A stretch of 64,000 nucleotides of DNA, taken from positions 38,972,511 through 39,036,510 of the forward strand of contig NC_067285.1 in assembly GCF_020740795.1 (NCBI RefSeq), read 5' to 3'. The notes beneath the pieces were generated by a model. The model was not told where the DNA came from. It made no database searches and worked only from the letters and a program-made list of their open reading frames with translations. Position 1 is the first letter of the stretch. Every line of letters begins with the position of its first letter. Below are positions 1-12,005 of this stretch, piece after piece. This stretch comes from Apus apus. Lineage: Eukaryota; Chordata; Aves; Apodiformes; Apodidae. A program made the translations under genes and the position numbers.

Positions 1-856
1 CTTCACCTGGGGGCTGAGGCAGCTGCCAGCCTCTGAGGAACGGGGAGGGGGGCACAGCCACATCTGCCCCCCTGCAGCAAAAAGGCTACACGAACCACAC
101 GCGTTTTGCTCGATTCTGATGTTTAGTTTGTAACAACAAAAAAAACAAACAACAAAACCAAAACAAACCTCACCCTCCTGTCTTGCAAAGGGGCTGTGCC
201 ATGCACAGGCTGTCACAGCACGCCACAGAAAGGGTGTTCTGGGAGCACACAAAGGCTGTCGCTGAAAAGTGCTTTTCAAAAACTCAGGCTCGGAAGAGCC
301 TGCCTTACTTTTAAGAGCGGGAAAATGCAGGATTATGCCTTTTTTCCCCCCCTCCACCGGGTCAAACGGGGAGGATAAGGGAACAGGTTTTTCCGTGTTT
401 TGAAGCGGGGCTGCTCTCCTGCCACCGCCACGGAACAACCGGCGGTAACTTCGGTCCTCGGGTTCACTCCAGCGGAGGCAGATCCGCGGAACCCAACGCC
501 CCTCTTCTCCCAGGGAAACTTCTTCCACGGCAGACGGGAGGAAGAGGGAGGGAGGAGAGCGCAGCTCATCTCCGCAAACAAAAGTGCTGGCGGGGAGAGG
601 AGCGCAAAACCCAATTCCGTGCGGGGGGAAGAAGCCACCCGGGGCCGCGACGTGGAGTCACACCTGGGGCACGGCGGGGGGCGGGCACCCCCGCTTGCAC
701 ACGCACTCACACGCACTGCAGCGCCGGCAGGACGCGATGCACGCGCGCTTGGCACGAGGGCTTTGCACACCCCCGTGCAACACACGCACCCCCGTGCAAC
801 GTGCCCCAGCGCTGTGCGCGCATCCCCCCCCCCCGCACCGCATCCCCCGGCCCCGA
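1..856. other. non-genic flank rising into CpG-rich DNA
   Basis: No gene is recognised. The first 380 bases are ordinary mixed sequence with an A-rich tract near 137-175. From about 400 onward CpG density and GC rise toward the minisatellite and CpG island on the right. Open frames here on both strands come from the base composition and show no recognisable domain. If the island at about 2.0-3.0 kb is the CCNI promoter, this stretch would lie in the first intron of CCNI on the minus strand; that is inference from synteny. Confidence 0.4.
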
Positions 857-1995
857 CTCCGCACACCCCCAACACCCCCTAACGACCCTTGTGCGTCCCC
901 CGGCCCCGCAGGAGGGACCCCCCCCCCCGCACACACACACCCCCTCCCACCAACACCCCCGGCCCCGCAGGACGGACCCCCTCCCCACACCGCATCTCCC
1001 CCCCCCCCCCCGCACAGCCCCCCCAACACCCCCTAACGACCCTTGTGCGTCCCCCGGCCCCGAACGCACCCGGCCCCGCAGGAGGGACCCCCTCCCCGCA
1101 CACACACACCCCCCAACACCCCCTAACAACCCCAGTGCGACCCCGGCCCCGCAGGAGGGACCCCCTCCCCGCACACACCCCCCCCTCCAACACCCCCCAA
1201 CAACCCCTGTGCGTCCCCCGGCCCCCGCACGCACCTGGCCCCGCAGGAGGGACCCCCTCCCCGCACCCCCCCCCCCCCCCCCCCCCCCCAACACCCCCTA
1301 ACGACCTCCGTGCGTCCCCCGGCCCCGCAGGAGGGACCCCCTCCCCGCACACACCCCCCTCCCCCGCACACCCCCAAACAACCCCTGTGCGTCCCCCGGC
1401 CCCGCAGGAGGGACCCCCTCCCCGCACACACACCCCCTCCCACCAACACCCCCGGCCCTGCAGGACCGACCCCCTCCCCGCACCGCATCTCCCCCCCCCC
1501 GCACAGCCCCCCCAACACCCCCTAACGACCCTTGTGCGTCCCCCGGCCCCGCACGCACCCGGCCCCGCAGGAGGGACCCCCTCCCCGCACACACCCCCCC
1601 CCCCCCCAACACCCCCTAACAACCCCTGTGCGTCCCCAGGCCCCGCAGGAGGGACCCCCTCCCCGCACACACACACCCCCCCCCCCCCCAACACCCCCTA
1701 ACAACCCCAGTGCGACCCCCGGCCCCGCAGGAGGGACCCCCTCCCCGCACCACCCCCAACAACCCCTGTGCTTCCCCCGGCCCCGCAGGAGGGACCCCCT
1801 CTCCGCACACACACACACACCCCCCAACACCCCCTAACGACCCCTGTGCGTCCCCAGGCCCCGCAGGAGAGACCCCCTCCCCGCACACATCCCCCCCCAA
1901 TACCCCCTGTGCTTCCCCCGGCCCCGCGGGAGGGACCCCCTCCCCCCTCCCCAACACCCCCTCCCCGCACACCCCTCCCCCCCCCCCAACACCCC
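857..1995. repeat. C-rich minisatellite, about 14 units
   Basis: A recognisable unit recurs about 14 times. It contains CCCCTAACGACCC or CCCCTAACAACCC, then GTGCGTCCCC, GGCCCCGCAGGAGGGACC, CCCTCCCCGCACACAC and a C tract. The GCAGGA core or a variant starts at 908, 967, 1078, 1151, 1243, 1327, 1404, 1460, 1567, 1645, 1727, 1785, 1863 and 1926, so spacing runs from 56 to 111 bases and most often from 73 to 84. One unit carries a 24-base C run (1266-1289). The units lack stop codons in several frames, so long proline-rich open frames appear on both strands; these are compositional artefacts. The G-rich strand is the minus strand. Confidence 0.9.
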
Positions 1996-2036
1996 CACCC
2001 CGCACCCCCCCTCCCCGCACACCCCCCCCCCGTTCG

Positions 2037-3060
2037 CACCTCACCTCCCCGGCGCGGCGGCGGGGCGCCCGGCGGGGCCCGGCCATCAGCACCCCATGGC
2101 GGGGCGGCGGGGCTCCTCGGCGGCGGCTCCGCAGCCTGCGGGCCCCACGGCCGGGGCGGCCGGAGGATTCATGTCGCCATGGCCCGGGGCCGCTGAGGGG
2201 GCCGCGGCGACGGGGGGGGGGGGGGGGTGACGGAAAGGGAGGGGAGGGGGGTAAGACTGAAGGGGAGGCGGGCCGCCGGCGGGGAGGGGTGGAAGGGGAA
2301 GGGAAGGGGGGGGGGGTTTAAAATAAAATAAAATAAAAACGAAAAGGGAAGGGGGGGAGGGGAGCGAGAGGCGGCCGCACCAGCCGCTGCCCGGGGGAGC
2401 GGGGAGGGGAGGGGGGAGGGGGGTGGGAAAGAAGGTCCGGCCGGGCGGCCTCCCCTCAGCCGGGCCCGCCTCCCGCGCGGGGGGCGGGGGGGGACACACG
2501 GCTCCGGGACCGGCGGGGATCGCTCCCACCGAGCTCCGCCGCTCCCGGGCAGACGCTGGGCACCCGGGGAGGGAGGGAGGGAAGGAGGGAGGGAAGCGGG
2601 GCAGGGCGGGCGGCGGGGGAGGGAAGGGAAGAAGGGTGGGACTCTCTTCTCTGGAGCCGGCCCGGCGGAGGGATCGGGAAGGGAGGCGGCTCCGCCGTCG
2701 CCGCCGCGAGGCGCCTGCGCGGGCGGGCAGGGCCTGAGGGGCCCGCGGGGCCTGAGGAGGGGGCTGCGGGCCCCGCTGCGGGGGTGGCGGGGCCGGCGGG
2801 GCCTGGGGCCGCCGCCCGGGGCTCCTCCGTCCGTAGGGGGTTTTGTCGGCGGCCGGCAGGGTGTGGGTGAGGGGCGGGCAAGCTCTCCCCGCCGCCCGCG
2901 GCGGGTGTTGGGCGCCCGCGGCCTTCCAGCGGCGCGGGGGGGGGGGGGGGAGGGTTTTAAGTTCGCCCTCCTCGGCGAGGCTGTGGCAGCCAGGAGATTA
3001 AAAGCGTCAAGATTTCATTTAAAACGGCCGGGGAGCACTAAGCGAAGGCGTTTATTTCCA
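2037..3060 (-). promoter_or_regulatory. CCNI: CpG island, probable CCNI promoter and untranslated first exon
   Basis: Dense CpG and GC content, G runs and GGGCGG-type boxes make this a clear CpG island. On the minus strand a strong donor, GGGGAG|GTGAGG, places an exon end at 2045 and the intron start at 2044, so a minus-strand transcript starting inside the island would splice here. In mammals CCNI lies next to CCNG2, is transcribed away from it and begins with an untranslated exon. That agrees with the position and direction, but no CCNI coding exon is in the window, so the gene name is inferred from synteny only. No protein-coding frame here looks real. The island itself is secure; the gene assignment is about 0.4. 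Confidence 0.55.
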
Positions 3061-5269
3061 AACAGTAAGCGGAAGCGTCGGGTTCTCGGCGCTTGTCACG
3101 TCCGTGCCCTGGCTCCTCGACCTGTTGGCTGTGAGAGAAGTCCCCGTCGCCGCTGGAATTGCCCTGTTTACTGGCCTTCAAGACGTAAACGGGTATTTTA
3201 CCCTTCGTTCACTTCGCTCCCTTAGGCCTTTGCCCAGCGCACAGCCCTGGTGGAGGGATCCAGTGTCCCTCTTTCCAGATTCCAGGCTCTGTCGGGCAGG
3301 AGGAGGTGCCTGAGGTGCCAGGGAAGCCGAGACGTTTTCCCTCACTCCTGTTTTTTCCTTTCCTTCCTTTTCCTCCTTAAAAACCGGACAGCCAAACCTG
3401 CGAGTGTTCAGATTTTTTGGAACACAAGTTATTTTCTCTTAAGAGGAGGCTGGGGATGTGTTCCAATCCTGTACAGCAGAGACCAGAGCTAATATTTTGG
3501 ATGGAAAGTCCTGGCACGGTGGAGACAAGTGGCAAAACTTCGCTTAACACCACTAGAGGTTGAAATGAACAGATAAAAGCAAGATGATGAGAGCAAAAGC
3601 AAGTAATTTTTCCTTTAAACTCCTTCCAGTGTCTGTAGTCATTAGCTGTTCAGACAGCACACAAAGGAGGGTTTCCTCTAGAGGTAATAAGCACAGTGAC
3701 ATAAATCAGACATAGAGTACAGAATTTTGGGCTGTTTATTTCAGGACATTAACTCTGAATTGGTTTGCTAAAAACCTGTCTTATAAGCTTTTTAACCCTT
3801 TCTCTAGTAATTCTCAGGCCACACTCACAAGACTGAAATGAAAGGCTTTTTTTTTGCTGCACTAAGCAAACTCCTCCATGGATAGGGTGAACTGCTCTTT
3901 GAATCCAAGCTTGCTGTGTGCTGCTCCCTTCCATTTGTCTTTTTATCTTGAAATAGGATATGCTTTTTAGAAATGAGAAGGGCAAGTCCCCCTGGAATTT
4001 TATCTAGCTTTCCCCATTTCATTCTGATTCTTCTGGGTCTCATTGTTCAAGGATCAGTGCTTAAGGAGTCTGGAAGGCTGTTAATGGTTTTCCAGAATCA
4101 GTTGGCCCACTCGTAGTTCGTGGCAGCGACCAAGTGAAGGTAGTTTAACTGATTTTCCTAACTGGGAAATTCTTGCTGGAGGGCTGGCTGGTGCTGTCCC
4201 CAGATCGTTCTGCTCCCGCAGTTCAGCGGTTGTTTGCTCATGGGATTTCCATCAGGGCCCTTCCCAGCACATTTCACATGTCAGTGCTGGGAGCCTGAGG
4301 CAGTGTGGCACATCCTCAGAGCAGCAGAGTGTGGAACTGATGGTTTGGCAGGAACCTCTAGCACTAACATACCACAACAGAGTTCCTTTTGTTCATCTTG
4401 TGCTGAATATGCCCTCAGCTGGACACGTATGATTAGAGTACTTTGTCCTTGGTAACAGCAGAAGGAGACAGTTGAGGCAGCACCCATCTGAGCTGACAGC
4501 AGCACAGTGAACCAGTTAGTTACTGGATCAGTACTCCTTCCCAAAGAAATCCTGGAATGAGTCAGGACGGACCTCAGAGCAGGTCGTCCTTGCAAGGTGG
4601 TCAGTTGAAGGGAGGTCTCCCAGGACCACTTCCACTCTCTGTAGGAGGTGGCTTAGGTCTGGGCACAACTGTCCAGGGGTCAAAATAGCAGCACAGTTGT
4701 ACACACTCAAAGCATAAAGACAGAGCATGTGCCCAGAGCAGCTGAGGGTGATGGCAGGCAGGCTGCCATAAGTAAGTGGCTGCCAAGGGATTTAGACTGC
4801 TGAGCAAGAGATGGAGGCAACCAACAAGAACTCTAATGTGCTGGGGCCCGTGGCCAGGGGAGAAAGCAAAGGAGGCAATATTAAACCAAGGGGAAAAAAA
4901 TGTACCTAGTGAATGTCACGGAGCACACCTGGAGGAAGGTCACTGCACCACTACCAGCAGGTGTTCCACAGGCAGCCTCAACATACTGAACAAAATCTGA
5001 CACCTTGGAGCAGTATAAAGATCCCAAGTGCCACAGCAGCCGAGGAAGAAGTATGCTTCGGCCACAGGGAGAAGACCTCTTCATCCCTGGGGGGGGAAAT
5101 GAAGTGCATCTACTTTAAAGAGACTTGACAGGACAACTGCGTTGGCACAGGCAGCAGATCCAGTGGATGCTACAGGGTTCACAGTCAAATCCCAGCATGT
5201 GCAAGAGGGAAGGACGTGTATCTTTGCAGCAGACATTTCTATCTGCCCTGTTTAAACACCCTTCAGAGG

Positions 5270-5657
5270 GATCACAGAATCTGAGGGGTTGGAAGGGACC
5301 TGGAAAGATCACCCAGCCCAACCCCCCTGCCAGAGCAGGGTCACCTAGAGCACATCACACAGGAACGTGTCCAGGGGGGTTTGAATGTCTCCAGCAAAGG
5401 AGACTCCACAGCCTCTCTGGGCAGCCTGTCCCAGGGCTCTGTCACTCTCACAGGAAAGAAGTTTTTTCTGAAGTTTACGTGGAACCTCCCATGTTCCAGT
5501 TTGCACCCATTGCCCCTTGTCCTGTCACTGGACATCACTGAACAAAGCCTGGCTCCGTCCTCCTGACACTCGCCCTTAACGTATTCATAAACACTGATGA
5601 GGTGTCCCCTCAGTCTTCTCCAAGCTAAAGAGACCCAGCTGCCTCAGCCTTTCAAAA
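5270..5657 (-). mobile_element. CR1 LINE 3' fragment
   Basis: Reads as the reverse complement of a CR1 3' end. It starts at the 3' terminus (ATCACAGAATCTGAGGGGTT, then GGAAGGGACC) and continues into the ORF2 C-terminal region, with the diagnostic CTCTGGGCAGCCTGTCCCAG. It is 5'-truncated, ending near 5657, and its frame is broken by stops. Confidence 0.9.
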
Positions 5658-8571
5658 AAATGGGAAAAACAGATGGCCTGGTGGTGTGCCTGTGTGTTCT
5701 CCTTTGGAGACCCAAGCACTATTCACTGCATGACTTTTGACCAGGCAGTTCAACCCACAGATGCAAAGGTTAATACTAATTTTCATATCCACCCAACTTA
5801 CCCACTACAAGGAAGCCAGCTTGATGAGTTAAAATATGTAAGCAGGCAGCAGAACAAGGATAAATTTACCCTCATGTCAGGATGGTTGTGAGGCTAAACT
5901 AAAATATTTTTTGAAGCATTTGAATATCCCGAGGGGCTGGAGACATGCAAACTTATAATAATAATTGCTGTTTGGATTTAGCTGGTTGAGTTCAGGGTAG
6001 TGTGGCAGAATAAGTTCAGTTATTACTCTGCTTGTGCTTTGATTCCATCTTACCTGTATTTATTGCTAACCTGAGATCTTCAAAATAGCAATCAAGTTTT
6101 TCATCAGCCCAGAGAAGGCAATATTGATGTTGGTTTAAAAAAAACAAAACAAAAGTCCTATTGTTCTTTTCCAAACTGATCTCAGATAGAAAACTTGGTG
6201 AGCAGCAGAGCTCCTGCTGGAAGTCAGTCATGTTCTTCATGAAAGAGGAAAGGCCTGGAGCATCTCTGCTGCCTGTAGGCAGGCTGAGCTTGTGCAGTTG
6301 GTAGAGAAAACCCTCCCAGAGGCATCTGAGTGCTTATCAAAGCAATTGGGAGGGACAGGTATGCTGATAGCACTGAAGAAACACCATACTGAGGGTTGCT
6401 CAGGGCTTGGGAAGACCTCTCTTCTTGGAGGGAACTCCTTTTTTCAAAGACTGGAATGAAACAAGACTCCTAGATTGTTTTTCAAAGGTTGCAAAGGAAG
6501 TTACACTCCATGTTCATTGTCTAGAGGCACAGCTTGCAAAGCAGTATTGTGCACACTGGGAAAAGCAACAGAAGGAAATGAGAATACTGAAAAGTAGTTT
6601 CTGGTGAATTTACCCAAAAAGACGTTGCTTGGCTTCCTGGGAGTAAGTGCTCATCAAATAAAAATCAGCAGCACACTCCTCTCAAGGAGGAATGAAATGG
6701 GTTTGAGCACTGAACTGTCCCTGACCGCTGTGAAAACTGAAGCTATCCAAAATCACTAGTTACTTCTGCAAATCTCACCCTTTCTGTGCAATGAAGCAAT
6801 CAATGGAATGCTAATTTTCCAAGTAAGTAGAGTGGAAGTCAGTACGTACAAATTATAAGACTGTTTTACCTTATAAGTACGTTAGCTATGCTTGTTCTTA
6901 CAGGCAACAATGAGTTGCCCTTTGGAAACAAAAGAAAATCCATTCTTCTTGAAGTATGTGGCAAAGGAACAAAAGAAAGTAGATGCAAGCTTCTTCATTT
7001 CTTTCAGCTTCAAATGTAGGTTTCCAGTGCAGCTGGACAGACAAACCCTACCTTCAGTTTCACAAGCAGAATTCACTCTACGAGTGAAACTAAAGTTAAA
7101 TTGTTGTCCTGGCAGGAGGAAAGACTAGGAGCAAGCAAGCCCTCTTTCCAAAGCACTCTATGTTGGTTTACTTTTTCCAAAGCAGATGAGGAAAAAAGCA
7201 ACACAAATTCCTTGTCCAAACACTTGTCAGCTTTATATATATATAAAAAAAAACAAGCGTTACAAAGTTTTAAAACAGCTCACACACAAGTTTTGTCAGG
7301 TACCTAAATCCATTTTTTAATAAGGGTAAGAGAAAAAGAGCAGCTGTGCAGCCTGCACAGTCAACAAATTGTGCAATCTGTTCCATCTCTTTTAAATCAA
7401 TTGTCAGTTTTAGTGCTCTCCCTTATCAGAAGGTATCACCTGTCACGCAGGAAGAGGCAGTCTCAGATATGTAGGCACTTGGTTTTGATTGTCAGTCCCC
7501 AGAATTGCGTGGTAAAAGAAGTCTGTTGACATTAGGACCCATCAGAAGCTGAAACACAGGAGTGCCAGATCAAGTGGAACATCTCCACTGCCTCTTAGGA
7601 CTCTTTTCTCACTCTGCTTTCCAACAGTCTTTCAACTTCTTCCTAACAGCAGCAATAGAAGTGATCTGCTAGGGGAACAAACCCTGCTATTTGAACTGTG
7701 AAAGATTCCCCTACTCTCTCTTCCCACCACAGAGTTGCTTGAAATGCTGGGACACACTTCTGCTTTCATCCAGAACAGTGAAATACGTTCTTTAATTTAT
7801 GTACCTCTTTCTCATTCAGTGATTAATTCAGAGAGGAGAACTGCAGGCACTAAATTAACCTTTTTCACCTGATTTATTTTCACTAAATAAACAGCTCCAT
7901 CATGTGATTTTTCTCAACCAGAACAGATCTTTGCTGTGGTTTGTTTTACTGTTTGGAAAGTGTTCTAATCTATTCCATTTAACTTGGTAATAGTAAAATT
8001 TTCAGGCAGTGTCCCTCACCCTAGGGATTGCACTGGGAAATCAATCGTTCTTCCTAAAAAAATAGATAACCAGGCAGAAATGCACATTGCAACATGTGAG
8101 GACACCAACAGCTTGGAACCTGTCTCCTCCTCTACAGCATTTCCAGTTTTACCCTTTTAGGATTGGCAGTGTGAATGATGCAGTGGAACTGCTAGCTGAT
8201 AATAATATCTCATGCACAATTCTTCATTTTGTTTCATATCTGTGATCTGTGTGCCTGCATCCAAATTACTGGGGGGGGGGGAAATAAATCCTCCCTAATT
8301 TAGCTGTCAAACCTTTTAGGCCTGCCCTTCTACAGGATCAAGTGGTGCTCAGTTTTCAAATAATCATCTGTCATTAAGTTTAATTCTTGTGTAATTTCAT
8401 TTGAAGAGATGTACTGTCTTGAATTGCTTTCTAAACTACACTGTAATTTTTTATGGCCTTTCATAATAGCAAATGATGCAAAACAAGCAGAAAATTACCA
8501 GCTTTCACAATCTAAGATCAATAAGTAAACGGGCATGAGAAACACAGAAGCGTTAAGTGCAATAAATAGTC

Positions 8572-8690
8572 ATAAAATCTAAGAATAACTGGGGTTGGAA
8601 GGGACCTCTGGAGGTTTTCTAGGCTAAACTCCTGCTTGGAGCAGGGCTAATTTCAAAGTTAAATGAGGTTGAACAGTTTTCCACGTTGCA
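8572..8690 (-). mobile_element. CR1 LINE 3' end, short and decayed
   Basis: A diverged CR1 3' terminus in reverse orientation. GGGGTTGGAAGGGACCTCTG is followed by an eroded copy of the usual 'cct gct tgg agc agg' stretch. Only about 120 bases remain recognisable. Confidence 0.7.
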
Positions 8691-9186
8691 TGTACCAAAG
8701 AGGATGGGTAAGTGCATGGGAACAGACCTCAAGGCAGCAGCAGCTGTGTGCTCTTGAGCACAGCTACTCCAAACAAACCTTCACCTGAAGCTGCTTTATC
8801 CTGCTCTTCAGGAAGGGAGAAAATGTGAGTAACAACACCTAAAAAATTAATTCTCTCTGGCTCATTTAATACAGGTGTTCTTACATTTTTCTCTTCCAGA
8901 ACATAAACATTCTTTTCTCCATGTGGCCACTTAAAGGCAGTTCATGTTAATTACCTGACTGTGATTATGCTGCACAGTAGACATAATCTTCTAGATTTAG
9001 GTATTTTATGTTCATATCAGCATTGTAGTTTATCATCTAGCAAAAAAGCACAGTACTTCCGTGAGACTTGTGTACATGCCTTTTGAAATGGATCATTTGC
9101 TGCCAGCAACACGGTGACTTGCACTTTTCTGGGTCAGGATCATGTTTGCAGACACTCTTTTGGATAGAAGAAAGGTTGCAGATTTT

Positions 9187-9930
9187 CATGGAATCACAGG
9201 AGTTGGAAGGGATTGAAGATCATCTTGTCCAACCCCCCTGCTGCAGGAGGAACACTCAGGGCAGGTCACACAGGAACACATCCAGACAGGTCTTGCAAGT
9301 CTTCACTCTGGAGACTCCACAGCCTCTCTGGGCAGCCTGTCCCAGGGCTCTGTCACCCTCACAGCAAAGAAGTTTCTCCTCATCTTGAGGTGGAACTTCC
9401 TGTGTTGTCACTTGGTGCCATTTCCCCTCGTCCTGTCACAGGCACCACTGAACAGACACTGGCCCATTCCTGACACCCACCCTGCAGATATTGATAGACA
9501 TTCATCAGATCCCTTCTCAGTCTTCTCTTCTCCAGACTAAACAGCCCCAGGTCTCTCAGTCTTTCCTCTTAAGGCAGGTGTTCCAGTCCCTTCATCATCC
9601 TTGTAGCCTCTGTTGGACTCTCTCCAGTAGATCCCTGTCCCTATGGAACTGGGGAGCCCAGAACTGGGCACAACACTCTTACAAGGGCAGAGCAGAGGGG
9701 GGAGGAGAACCTCCCTTGACCTGCTGGCCACACTGTCCCCAAGATTCTTATTGGCTGTCTTGGCCACAAGGGCACATTGCTGTCCCATGGATCACTTATC
9801 CACCAGGACCCCAAGGTCCTTCTCCATGGGGCAGCTTTCTAGCAGGTCAACCCCTAATCTATACCTGTGCATGGTGGTTCTTCTCCCCGGGTACAGGACT
9901 CTACATATTTACAAATGTGACATGCACTCC
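9187..9930 (-). mobile_element. CR1 LINE 3' fragment, about 740 bp
   Basis: Reverse-oriented CR1. It contains GAGTTGGAAGGGATTGAAGA near the terminus, CTCTGGGCAGCCTGTCCCAG at about 9325, and the reverse complement of the ORF2 C-terminal segments that on the minus strand read as the ALVAKTANKN-type motif and a basic region. It is longer than most fragments in the window, and its ORF carries frame breaks. Confidence 0.9.
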
Positions 9931-11487
9931 TGTTTGCTAAAAACCCCCTGGCAGCAAGACTGGATACAGCAGTTTTCCTTTGCTGTCCTGAATCCTTGCT
10001 GCCAGGGCCTGGAGGAGGTGGGAGCTTGGCAGTGGAGTGTGGTGACAGCAGGAGGGGAACAGGCACAGATTAGTCAAGGTGTGGGAGGATTTTCTGCATG
10101 CTCTGGAAGTATTTAGGGAACTGTGTGATATGTGGTCCTCAAGACAAGGTTAGGCAGTTTGAACTCTTGAGTTAGGCCCAGATATTTCCAGACAGGCAGA
10201 GCTACCTACTGACTGTCCATCTGAGAAAGTACATCTGAATGATTTCTTCTGGCAAGTATCAAGGGTGTGTTAAGTGAAATGTGCTGGGGTATGGTAGCTT
10301 AAGATAGAACTATGCTGGAAATGTTCCCGCAGCTGTTACTTGGAAAACATCTGTGGTACTGTGCATGGAAACGTGTACATCTCTGTTCACACTAGCACAG
10401 AGCAATTAATCTTCTGAAACAAAGTCTAAATTATTATTGGGAAATATGGGAAAGAGGTTATGCACCCATGGGCATGACATGACTAAAGGTAGTTGTAGTT
10501 TGGAAAGGAAGGGGAGGAGGAAAGGAATATTCCATTTCTAGCACAGGAAATAGGATCAGATTGGCAGGCTGCAAAACTTGCAGCTTCTGCTTATTTGAGT
10601 ATGGATAACCAAGCCACTGGACTTGAGGGGTGACATTTTTGACACTTACAGTTGGAAAAAAAAAAAAACTTCTGTCTGTGGTGAATTGTAAAAGACTGTG
10701 TTTGTGTAGTCTGGTAAAGGGAAGAATATAACGATTTCTTAGTTACAGTTAATGGTTATCCTTAGGCAATGTGTAAAAGACATTGCCCTGAAGAACTCAA
10801 TTTTAGCAGGAGACATATGAAAAGGTCAACTTAAATTTTGTTCACAGCACAGTAGATAATTAAGGGCTTCTTCATCCCTTGGGGCTTTCAAATTAAGCCT
10901 GGGCCCTCGGAAGGTGTGCTTCCTGAAATATGACAGTCTGTTGTATTCCAGAACTCAGGCTGGATAACCTGAAAAGGGAGTGTGTCAGGAATTGAGAATG
11001 TGTTTGGTAACACAGCAGGGAGCAGCACAATGAGAAACCAGGGGGGAAATCTGACTGGCAGCCAGACATTTGTCACTGCCTGCACTGAGGCAGGGTTTCT
11101 GCTAAGAGCTAGAAAGCCTAAGTTGCAGTGTGTGACCCATCATGTCATCTCCCAATAGCCCCCTGTGACCTCTGTGCTGCAGAACATCTATACTTTGCTA
11201 TTTTATCTGTTGTTTTTTTTTTTCCTCATGATTCTTGCATTGCATGATTAGAAACCAGAAATTAGGATGGAAGGATCTTCCAATTGTTTCATGGATCCTT
11301 TGTGCAAAGGGTCTTTCAGCCCCTTAGTGTTTAAACTGAATTACATAGAATGGATTTGTTACATCTGAGAAGAAATTTAAAATACCCATTCCCAGTCCTC
11401 ATCACTGAATGCCTCCTAGCAAGTCATTTAACTCAACAGCTGCCTGCTTCTACAGTCAAAAGGTGACTGCTCTTTTTTTTTTTTTTT

Positions 11488-12005
11488 CCTCTTGGTGTAA
11501 CTTTTAATAACTAATTTAAATTCCATTTATGCAGAATCGCTACAATTTTGAAAATGCCTTTGGAAATTATGCACAACTACCTTTCTAAAAAAATACTTTG
11601 AAAAGCCTTAAGTACAACCTTGCCTAGAATTATCTTGTCAATTAAAGAAAAGCACCCACTTGAAATAAGTGACAAAAATACACAGTGAATAAAAGGCACC
11701 TTCCAGTAACAAATCATAATTAAAAGAGACTTTTAAGTGAACTGCTAGTTACGTGGTCATGCTTAGACAAGCACGAGGTTATTGAAACATACAGCTTCCT
11801 TTCAGACAATTTAACTTGCAATGAAGGCAAATTATTACCATAAAAGCACTCAAGCACTTTGCTCACACATTTGGTCTATGTTGGCTTCTCGAAGATCCCC
11901 CTTGCTGCACAGCAGTGTCAGGGGGATCAGAAGGGGGTCTGCATCTTCAGCTGCCATTACAAATGCTGCCTGCAGAAAACTGATATATGCATCTGATATC
12001 ATGAT
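11488..12005 (-). other. unassigned exon-like frame with poly(A)-type end
   Basis: On the minus strand a pyrimidine-rich tract ending CTTCTGTAG (acceptor AG at 12007-12006) opens a 51-codon frame from 12005 that stops at TGA (11852-11850). The peptide looks protein-like: it starts IMISDAYISF, has DPLLIPLTLLCSKGDLREAN in the middle and ends near MCEQSA. On the minus strand an ATTAAA (11508-11503) follows, and 15 bases after it comes a run of 15 A (11487-11473 read in reverse). This could be the terminal exon of an unannotated minus-strand gene or the 3' end of a retrocopy. I do not recognise the family. The central part faintly recalls the NKxD region of small GTPases, but that motif is not intact. 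No upstream partner exon was found. Confidence 0.3.

Noticed and set aside
801-2092. Long proline-rich and glycine-rich open frames on both strands (up to 271 codons)
   Set aside because: They translate the stop-poor C-rich minisatellite in several frames at once; there is no start context, domain or splice structure.
2086-2881. Minus-strand alanine/proline-rich frames in the CpG island as possible CCNI protein
   Set aside because: They do not resemble the known CCNI N terminus; the composition alone explains the openness, and the CCNI first exon is expected to be untranslated.
6016-6240. A 74-codon minus-strand frame crossed by a CAG|GTAAGA donor
   Set aside because: One good donor is common by chance, the peptide is not recognisable, and no acceptor-side partner was found.
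9213-9473. Plus-strand frame in the 9.2-9.5 kb region as a gene
   Set aside because: It is antisense to a CR1 fragment; the same phrase ([12 protein letters not shown]) recurs at 5.4 kb because both are CR1.
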